IMG/VR virus record: IMGVR_UViG_3300001242_000073
Coordinates: 1-29,153 of that record
Source of the DNA: a virus
Reading direction: 5' to 3' (one strand)
DNA length: 29,153 bases
Within the stretch, counting starts at the first letter, position 1. Each line of letters begins with the position of its first letter. This document shows positions 22,120 through 27,542 of this stretch, one piece after another. Under the pieces are notes generated by a model. That model had not been told where the DNA came from. It was given only the letters and a program-made list of their open reading frames with translations, and searched no databases. A program made the translations under genes and the position numbers.

Positions 22120-22751
22120 TACTCGGCTGGTTGGGAGGTAGGTTTCGAGCGGACGCGGGCCAGGACCTGACCGAGAATCTTGGCGTCCCCGCGGTCGATG
22201 GCCTTGGCTTCGTCGTCAGTGCAGGCCTCGACCACCTCGTCAGCCTCCCCGGGGGCCAGGGTGAGATCCGAGTGGAGCGTAACCTGGGAGTGCTGGGCGT
22301 ACTCCTCAGGGATAGCCCTCTCGAGGAACCATGCGGCAGCAGTCCAGATCGGGGAAGCCTGAACTAACTCTGTGACCTCCCCCTTGGAGGCACCGTGCTC
22401 GTCCTTCGTCCGCCGAATCTTCGTCGTCTGAAAACCTTTGCTTGCTGCTAACCGTATGGTTTTCAATGCTTCCTGGGCAATCGCGCGCTTCCCGTCGAGC
22501 CTGGCTTTTTCGTAATCCTGTGAATATTTGATGCATGCCTGCCAGAGAGATTGGCTCATTTTGGACTTTTTCTTGTCATTCGCCCACACCGGGGGCTCGG
22601 GTTCCGTCCCGGCATCGATCCACTTCCAGACCGTTCCGGGCAGGAGGCCACACGCTCGAGCCGCGTCGGGGACACTGTCCCCTGCTGCTACGAGTTCAAG
22701 CACTGCCTGAGCGTCCGGCTGGTCCGGACCTGGTGAACGACGAGCCGGCAT
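22119..22751 (-). CDS. terS: Terminase small subunit
   Basis: This protein has 210 residues, starting at an ATG that overlaps the VRR-NUC stop (TGATG). The N-terminal domain is a helix-turn-helix, VLELVAAGDSVPDAARACGL followed by LPGTVWKWID, typical of DNA recognition by small terminases. The C-terminal half has ASPIWTAAAWFLERAIPEEY, the AxxWxLERxxPxxW signature of the family. It selects phage DNA at the packaging site and delivers it to the large subunit. It is unusual that it lies 7 kb from the large subunit gene, in a unit with a nuclease. Confidence 0.8.
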   Translation of the reverse strand: MPARRSPGPDQPDAQAVLELVAAGDSVPDAARACGLLPGTVWKWIDAGTEPEPPVWANDKKKSKMSQSLWQACIKYSQDYEKARLDGKRAIAQEALKTIRLAASKGFQTTKIRRTKDEHGASKGEVTELVQASPIWTAAAWFLERAIPEEYAQHSQVTLHSDLTLAPGEADEVVEACTDDEAKAIDRGDAKILGQVLARVRSKPTSQPAE

Positions 22752-23308
22752 CAGAACGGTACCTCCATCAAATAATTCAGCACTGCCCGGAGGGCCTCCC
22801 CGAGACCTCGAGCGAACCTGTACTCGAACCCTGCCAGGAGCACCCTATCCCCCAGGGCGCGCTGCCCGTCCGAGAGCCTGCCCTTCCCTGCCTTGAGCTC
22901 GAGCAGGAGCGCCACGGGGCCGTGAGGTGTGACCATGCGCACGTCCAGGTCAGGCCAGCTCGAGTCCGCCCCCGCGCGCTTCGCAGACGCCCTCTGGAAC
23001 GCAGTCCGGTGGTAGCCGAGCGGGGAATGGTGGACGACGACCACGCCGACCTTGCCGTCAGGCATCCACGCCAGAGGGTCCTGCCTCAGGGTCGAGACCA
23101 GGAGCGCCTGCGTCTCCTCTTCGAGCGGCACGGCAGAGACACCGGTGCGCTTCACGCGCTCCATCTCCCGCAGACCAGCATGGAAGTGGACCACCGTCTC
23201 GGCTCGCGCTATCGGCTCGTCGAGCGACGACAAGTCCCACGCTGACAGTGCCTTGCGGCAGGCCAGGGCCAGGTCGAGCGCTTCGGTGCTGTAGGAGTAG
23301 AGTGCCAT
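22751..23308 (-). CDS. VRR-NUC / PD-(D/E)XK nuclease
   Basis: This protein has 185 residues. The ATG (MALYSYSTE) lies exactly six bases after a CATACT box, so it is probably leaderless; a longer frame begins before the promoter. The C-terminal part has SWPDLDVRMVTPHG, then VALLLELKAGKGRLSDGQRALGD, then a GFEY segment. This is the VRR-NUC core with Asp in PDL, the ELK catalytic pair, and a Q in the following helix. VRR-NUC proteins include phage structure-specific nucleases that may resolve branched DNA before packaging. It is coupled to the small terminase gene, which fits such a role. Confidence 0.78.
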   Translation of the reverse strand: MALYSYSTEALDLALACRKALSAWDLSSLDEPIARAETVVHFHAGLREMERVKRTGVSAVPLEEETQALLVSTLRQDPLAWMPDGKVGVVVVHHSPLGYHRTAFQRASAKRAGADSSWPDLDVRMVTPHGPVALLLELKAGKGRLSDGQRALGDRVLLAGFEYRFARGLGEALRAVLNYLMEVPF

Positions 23309-23314
23309 GCTCAC

Positions 23315-23344
23315 AGTATGACCGCCGGGGGGGTCGAGTGTCAA
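23315..23344 (-). promoter_or_regulatory. Promoter of the VRR-NUC / small terminase unit (leaderless start)
   Basis: TTGACA, 18 bases, CATACT, then GTGAGC and the ATG. The six-base gap predicts transcription starting on the first base of the start codon. No GTGAATT motif is present, consistent with its consensus -35. Confidence 0.65.
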
Positions 23345-23408
23345 GTGAGAAAAAATCTGTTCAGAGTGAAAACAAGATCTACCTCATTCTATCCCTAAAA
23401 TCCTCACA

Positions 23409-23683
23409 TAGATCGAAAAAACAGCTATTTCTTCAATGATATCAAAGGTCGATCTAGCAGATCTAGCAGATCTAGGCATTTCGCGTTTATTTACCCTACA
23501 GGCCTCTATTCTCCCCCTGACTACTCAGTGCTATGTGTGCCACCCCCTCTATACTATATATTTAATATATAAAAAAAGAGATAGAATGATAGATCGAATG
23601 GCACTAACTTATCGAAAAATAAAGGATTTTTTCGATCTATCGAATAATTCATCAGGTAGATCACTGATAGATCGATAGATCGA
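23409..23683. repeat. TAGATCGA iterons
   Basis: The octamer TAGATCGA occurs on the plus strand at 23409, 23590, 23668 and 23676 (the last two in direct tandem), and as its reverse complement TCGATCTA at 23449 and 23632. Degenerate copies lie between, including TAGATCAC at 23657 and the GATCTAGCA direct repeats. Confidence 0.7.
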
Positions 23684-23696
23684 CAAAACACTGTAT

Positions 23697-23724
23697 AGTG
23701 TATGAGCAAAGTTAACGAATTCAA
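23697..23724 (-). promoter_or_regulatory. Possible leftward promoter in the iteron region
   Basis: TTGAAT, 16 bases, TACACT on the minus strand, with the same -10 as the portal and HTH genes. It would read through the iterons toward the nuclease gene, either as a second promoter for that unit or as a transcript that activates the origin. Confidence 0.3.
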
Positions 23725-23889
23725 CGAGATAGAAAAACATGCTCCTGGCCTATAAAACAGCGCAATATAGACTATTAACAACGTGTGATATAGTCAACAA
23801 GTCGAAAAACCCAATAAAATCCATTCTGTATCGGATTCAGAATCAAAAGTCAACTAGATAAAAAGAGAGGAAAACGTAATGAAATCGAT

Positions 23890-26331
23890 TCAGAAGGGGA
23901 CTGAAGAGGAAAGAAGAGTGGCTATCTGGTCGGTGTCTCCGAGACCGAGAGACGACGCGGAGGCGAGTATCTCGGCACCGTCTACCTGGTAGACGTACTC
24001 GAGCTTCCCTTCGACCTTGCGTCGAAATTTTCTTCCTCGACTCAGAGACCGGAGCCCCTGCGCCAAGGCATCCCTCGTCACCTGGTCACGCCCCCCGTGC
24101 AAGAGTGGCCACCGTTCGTGCAGTGCCTCAAGGTTGACCCAGAGGTCTCCGTCCTGGACGTAGATTCTGGGGTGGTAGACCGGCCCGAGGTCCCCCATCA
24201 CGCGGTCGGTCGCTGTTCGAACTCTTCGGTCGGCGTACTGGTCCAGGTATCTGCAGAGCGCCGCGACGATGTGCCGGTTCATCCCGACCTTGCCGGCGAC
24301 CCTCGCCATGAGCGTCTCGGACGTCCCCTCAACGAGCAGCCTGTTCCCCGGGACGACCTTCCGGGTCTGCTCGAGCCAGAGAACGTGCCGGACCAGTGCC
24401 CCCCCTCTGACCCAGTCTTCGGTGTGCTCACGTCCCCCGAGCGACCGGAGGTACTCTCCGGCCTCCGGTCCGGCCTGGACGTAGAGTATCCTCTCGGCGA
24501 TGGCCTCGATCGATTCTGTCGTGAGTTGTTCCCGGAGGTTCAGAGCTTCGTCGTCGTTGCTGGTGACCACCAGGCGGAAGCACGCCTCGAGCACCGCGTC
24601 GGGGAGGTGCTTCCGCTTTATGGTCCGTCGACTCCCCGTGACGACCGTGCGGAAGATCGCGGACGGAGAACCTCGACCGTTCGCCCTGTCCTGCATCCCT
24701 TCGTCCGCGACGACGAGCAGACTCTCCGCGAGCTGGCCGTCGAAGTTCGCGCTGAGCGTCTCGTAGGGCACGATGGCCCGGGACTTCCAGAGGAGCGCGA
24801 GCGCCTCCGGGAGCATGCTCTTCCCGATACCCTTCGGACCCTGGAGGTAGAGCACGCAGGTGGGGCGGGAGATCTTCCTGACCGTCGCCAGCCAGTCCAG
24901 CAGTGCTGGCGTAGTATCCCCACCCAGGAGCTCGAGCCAACAACCCACCTCGGGACTCTCCTGTGGTTCGTACTCGGCCCACGAAGCGCAGGCTTCGAAC
25001 AGGGTCCGGGACTTCGGGTCGTACCTGCTGATGTCCTCCCCTGCCCGCAGGATGATCTGGTCCGCGAACGCGCCATCCTCGTGGAAAATTCGCTTTCCTT
25101 CGCGAGGTGCGCCCTTGTCTCCGACCGCCCGAGCCCCACGGGACGGGCAAAGATCCAGGACTGCCTTGGACACGTGGTCTGGTGAGTGTGGTCCCACGTA
25201 TCCGTTCGTCCTGTCGTCCAGGACGTAGTACCCACGGCCGACGCGGGAGGATATTAGGAGCGGGAGGGTGGACGCGACGACCTGCTGCTCGAGCCCGTCG
25301 AATGGATCGGATGGAGGCTTCGGGGGAGGGGGTCGTTTCTCTCGCTCTTTCTCCGCGAGGGTCCGGACCCGATCCCTGAGTGTTTCCTCGTCCCCGATCT
25401 GTTGGGGGTCGTCTCGGCGACTCGCGAGCACGGACGGGAGCAGGAGCCGGACCACCACCTCCGGGTCGGGCCGGTCCATGGACGAGAGGAGCGCCCCCGC
25501 GGCGGACAGGATCAGGGTGTCCCTCCCCTGCTCGCCCATCTTTTCGATCCGCTTCCCTGGAGTGTTCGAGAAGGGGAAACCCCCCTCGAGCTGCTTTTTC
25601 AGTGGGGCACCGACCTTCACGAGGGACCAATCGTCCATCGTCGCGAGGGATGCTGGTTTTTCTGGTGCTGCTGTCGGTGCTGGGGGGACGAGTGTCAAGG
25701 TTGGCGCGGGGGCCTGGAGCAGGTTCAGCCAGCCCATCACGCTGAAGTCGAGCGGGAGGTCCTGTGCTACCCCCTCCCTGGTCACGTGCGGGAGACGCAT
25801 GAGCCTCGTCCAGTCCTTGCACTCCTCGTTGATCGCGATGCCGTCGCGACGGAGCCGAGCCCTGAGCGCGGCGACGTACCGCTCCCAGTCGTCCGGGGGG
25901 AGCGGGGGAGACAACGGCCAGACCAGGTGGTAGCCTCCCCGCGTCTTGTACCAGCCCGCCTTGCCCGCCTCAGGTGAATTTTTTATGGCGCTGAGCTGGC
26001 CTATCCACCACTGCGGGGGGGTCTCCGTCCAGAGCTTATGCTCCGGCGTGTCGACGTCGAGCACGCACCAGTGGACCATGGGAGCGAGACCCTGGTCCTT
26101 GAGGTATTTGAGCCCTGACGGCCACTTCGTCAGCCGTGGGATACTGTCCTCTCCCGCGAGGTCGTACATGGTCAGGTGCGCGTCCGTCTCGTAGGCGCGC
26201 GTCAGGGCCTCGAGTCCGGGCTGGAGTAGGAATACCTGCAGGTCGTCGGGTGGGGGGTTGGTTCGCAGTGCCTTTATCTCCCGGCGCGGGAGTACCAGCA
26301 GCCGGGGGAGAGGGATGGGGGTATCTGCCAC
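23890..26331 (-). CDS. Primase-polymerase / SF3 (DUF5906-type) helicase
   Basis: This protein has 813 residues from a GTG five bases after GAGG; the upstream part of the frame is leader. The N-terminal domain is an archaeo-eukaryotic-type primase. WCVLDVDTPEH holds the catalytic DVD at 92-94, GWYKTRGGYHLVW holds the nucleotide-binding His near 134, and DWTRLMRLP follows near 173-181. The C-terminal half is an SF3/D5-like helicase: Walker A GPKGIGKSML near residue 496, Walker B SLLVVADEGM, then TGSRRTIKRKHLPD and FRLVVTSNDDEAL with the polar sensor. It ends with a winged-helix-like segment. Such proteins melt the origin and prime synthesis. An iteron region lies directly downstream. This is the likely replication initiator. 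Confidence 0.88.
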   Translation of the reverse strand: MADTPIPLPRLLVLPRREIKALRTNPPPDDLQVFLLQPGLEALTRAYETDAHLTMYDLAGEDSIPRLTKWPSGLKYLKDQGLAPMVHWCVLDVDTPEHKLWTETPPQWWIGQLSAIKNSPEAGKAGWYKTRGGYHLVWPLSPPLPPDDWERYVAALRARLRRDGIAINEECKDWTRLMRLPHVTREGVAQDLPLDFSVMGWLNLLQAPAPTLTLVPPAPTAAPEKPASLATMDDWSLVKVGAPLKKQLEGGFPFSNTPGKRIEKMGEQGRDTLILSAAGALLSSMDRPDPEVVVRLLLPSVLASRRDDPQQIGDEETLRDRVRTLAEKEREKRPPPPKPPSDPFDGLEQQVVASTLPLLISSRVGRGYYVLDDRTNGYVGPHSPDHVSKAVLDLCPSRGARAVGDKGAPREGKRIFHEDGAFADQIILRAGEDISRYDPKSRTLFEACASWAEYEPQESPEVGCWLELLGGDTTPALLDWLATVRKISRPTCVLYLQGPKGIGKSMLPEALALLWKSRAIVPYETLSANFDGQLAESLLVVADEGMQDRANGRGSPSAIFRTVVTGSRRTIKRKHLPDAVLEACFRLVVTSNDDEALNLREQLTTESIEAIAERILYVQAGPEAGEYLRSLGGREHTEDWVRGGALVRHVLWLEQTRKVVPGNRLLVEGTSETLMARVAGKVGMNRHIVAALCRYLDQYADRRVRTATDRVMGDLGPVYHPRIYVQDGDLWVNLEALHERWPLLHGGRDQVTRDALAQGLRSLSRGRKFRRKVEGKLEYVYQVDGAEILASASSLGLGDTDQIATLLSSSVPF

Positions 26332-26355
26332 GCTCACCTCTTCATTTTTTGTTGC

Positions 26356-26384
26356 TTGATTTTCGGGGCGGGGGCAGGTATAAT
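26356..26384 (+). promoter_or_regulatory. Promoter of a putative antisense RNA
   Basis: TTGATT, exactly 17 bases (GC-rich), TATAAT: the only fully consensus -10 box in the window. It points away from the helicase gene and is followed after about 25 bases by a strong terminator, with no ORF in between. Confidence 0.65.
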
Positions 26385-26390
26385 TTGCTC

Positions 26391-26451
26391 TGATCTCGCC
26401 CGCTACCTTCGCCCGGTCGCCGTGTCCAGCGGCACCGGGCTCTTTTATTTT
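26391..26451 (+). ncRNA. Putative short RNA antisense to the primase-helicase leader
   Basis: Transcription from the TATAAT box should start near 26391-26393 and end in the terminator, giving about 60 bases: a single-stranded 5' part (TGATCTCGCCCGCTACCTTC) and a terminal hairpin. The facing minus-strand promoter would start the helicase mRNA near 26440, so the two RNAs would be complementary over about 50 bases. This layout is that of plasmid copy-control RNAs. There is no experimental evidence in hand and no known family match. Confidence 0.5.
26411..26451 (+). terminator. Intrinsic terminator of the putative antisense RNA
   Basis: GCCCGGT pairs with ACCGGGC, continued by GCCG with CGGC after one bulged C, giving an 11-base-pair stem and a seven-base loop. 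TCTTTTATTTT follows immediately. This is the strongest terminator-like structure in the window. Confidence 0.75.
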
Positions 26452-26475
26452 GACTTCAATCCGCCGAAAAATCAA
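26447..26475 (-). promoter_or_regulatory. Possible promoter of the primase-helicase gene
   Basis: TTGATT, 17 bases, CAAAAT on the minus strand. The predicted start near 26440 gives a leader of about 110 bases that begins directly with the hairpin complementary to the antisense RNA. Confidence 0.45.
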
Positions 26476-26487
26476 TCCCCATCTTCC

Positions 26488-26529
26488 GTGAATTATTTTC
26501 TTGACTTTACCCTTTGCTCGATTTATGTT
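26488..26529 (+). promoter_or_regulatory. Phage promoter module P5 (leaderless start)
   Basis: GTGAATTATTTTC, -35 TTGACT, 17 bases, -10 TATGTT, then TGCACT and the ATG of the next gene. The six-base gap predicts a leaderless mRNA, and the shared leader sequence is absent. Confidence 0.75.
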
Positions 26530-26535
26530 TGCACT

Positions 26536-26772
26536 ATGAACAAAAAAATTTCAGTGCCTACTCTCCGAAAGCTGCTCGAGCAAGCGGCCGACGCCTGTAA
26601 CCTGGCCGGGGAGCACTCCGACCACCCGCAAATCCAGGAGAGCATCCTCCGGGACGAAGCGACGAAGTCGGCGTTCGAGGCTGTGCTTCTCGCGCTCGAC
26701 GGGGATAGCTCACAGCTCAGGGTCTACGCGAGCAGGGGGAAGAGTTTCCATTTTGACGAGGTGAAATCATGA
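26536..26772 (+). CDS. Unknown 78-residue helical protein
   Basis: The ATG is placed exactly six bases after a -10 box and has no ribosome site, so a leaderless start is the best reading. The product begins MNKKISVPTLRKLLEQAADA and is helical and acidic throughout (HPQIQESILRDEATKSAFEA). No family is recognised. It is coupled to the next gene by an ATGA overlap. Confidence 0.6.
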   Translation: MNKKISVPTLRKLLEQAADACNLAGEHSDHPQIQESILRDEATKSAFEAVLLALDGDSSQLRVYASRGKSFHFDEVKS

Positions 26773-26990
26773 GCTGGTCAGATGACAATGGTGGGTTTTT
26801 CCTTGGGCAGTGTAAGGTCCTCCAGGTGACCGACAAAGCGTTCCTTCTGGACTCTGACGAGGTGGGGGAGGTCTGGATCCCGAAGAGTCAGATTCTGGAG
26901 GATTCCGAACTCGACGCACAGTCGACTTTCGGGGACAAGGGTGCCGTCGAGATTTCCGAGTGGTTCGCAAAACAGAAAGACTGGCTATGA
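26769..26990 (+). CDS. Small conserved-type phage protein
   Basis: This 73-residue protein has a start overlapping the previous stop. KVLQVTDKAFLLDSDEVGEV, then WIPKSQI, then a loop and VEISEWFAKQKDW, follow a pattern seen in many small phage proteins (xVLxxTxKAxLxx...xxWxPKSQI...VxxWxAxxK). Its function is unknown to me. It overlaps the endolysin start (ATGA), and may be made with it. Confidence 0.6.
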   Translation: MSWSDDNGGFFLGQCKVLQVTDKAFLLDSDEVGEVWIPKSQILEDSELDAQSTFGDKGAVEISEWFAKQKDWL

Positions 26991-27475
26991 CACTCTCCGA
27001 GCGAATCGTATCCTCCGCGTTGTCCCAGGTCGGGCACAGAGAGTCAGCTCCGAACGTGACGGAGTACCACGACTGGTACGACTCGCACGGGACGTACAGC
27101 TACCGGGGTCAGGCCTGGTGCGCGATATTCGTCTGCTGGATCCTCGGACAGGTTGGCGCGAGGCTCCCGACGATACAGGGCATAGAGTACGGACGGTACC
27201 CCGGCGCCGCTGCGGTGCGATATCTGCGCGACTGGTTCGGCTGTCAGGGGTGGAGTGTGCTCTACCTCTGCCCCGGAGACATCGTCTTTTTCACGTGGTC
27301 TCACGTCGGCGTCGTGGTCGGGGTCGACCCCGCGGGGCGGTACATACTCACGGTCGAGGGGAACACGAAACGACCGGGGGAGGACTACTCGGAGTGGGTG
27401 TGGGTCCAGGCCCGTCCGATCGAGGCTGTCCGGTGCTTCTGTCGGATACCTGAGAATTATTTTCCGGCAGTGTGA
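26987..27475 (+). CDS. CHAP-domain endolysin
   Basis: This 162-residue protein starts at an ATG overlapping the preceding stop. It is a single CHAP amidase/peptidase domain. An N-terminal SERIVSSALSQVGHRES helix leads to QAWCAIFVCWIL with catalytic Cys near residue 45. The later GDIVFFTWSHVGVVVG holds the catalytic His near 105, and LTVEGNT provides the polar partner. Such enzymes cut peptidoglycan cross-bridges or the amide link at the end of infection. No cell-wall binding domain or signal peptide is visible, so release would need a holin, which is not identified nearby. Confidence 0.82.
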   Translation: MTLSERIVSSALSQVGHRESAPNVTEYHDWYDSHGTYSYRGQAWCAIFVCWILGQVGARLPTIQGIEYGRYPGAAAVRYLRDWFGCQGWSVLYLCPGDIVFFTWSHVGVVVGVDPAGRYILTVEGNTKRPGEDYSEWVWVQARPIEAVRCFCRIPENYFPAV

Positions 27476-27514
27476 ATTTTTTATGTTGATCTTTTTCGAG
27501 CGGTTGATTATGGT
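27472..27514 (+). promoter_or_regulatory. Phage promoter module P6
   Basis: GTGAATTTTTTATG, -35 TTGATC, a 17-base spacer ending GGTTGAT, -10 TATGGT, then AGAGACAGAATTTTGATTTG, the shared leader. The upstream element overlaps the endolysin stop codon (its first bases supply the TGA). Confidence 0.75.
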
Positions 27515-27542
27515 AGAGACAGAATTTTGATTTGGGGTGAGC

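Larger units (their letters stand above)
23309..23889. other. AT-rich non-coding region, candidate replication origin
   Basis: About 580 bases without a credible gene separate the nuclease/terminase unit from the end of the primase-helicase gene. The region is far more AT-rich than the rest. It holds six exact copies of the octamer TAGATCGA in both orientations, a triple AGATCTAGC direct repeat near 23451-23475, and an AT-only hairpin TATATAT-TTA-ATATATA followed by a run of A near 23556. It also has the inverted repeat GACTAT/ATAGTC around 23770-23795. Iterons, an easily melted segment and an adjacent initiator-like gene are the usual parts of a phage or plasmid origin. Short ORFs here lack ribosome sites and contain the repeats in frame, so they are not listed. 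Confidence 0.55.

Noticed and set aside
23436-23781. Two ORFs of 80 and 75 codons in the AT-rich region on opposite strands
   Set aside because: They have no ribosome sites, overlap each other, and their sequence is made of the iterons and AT runs (for example LADLADLG).
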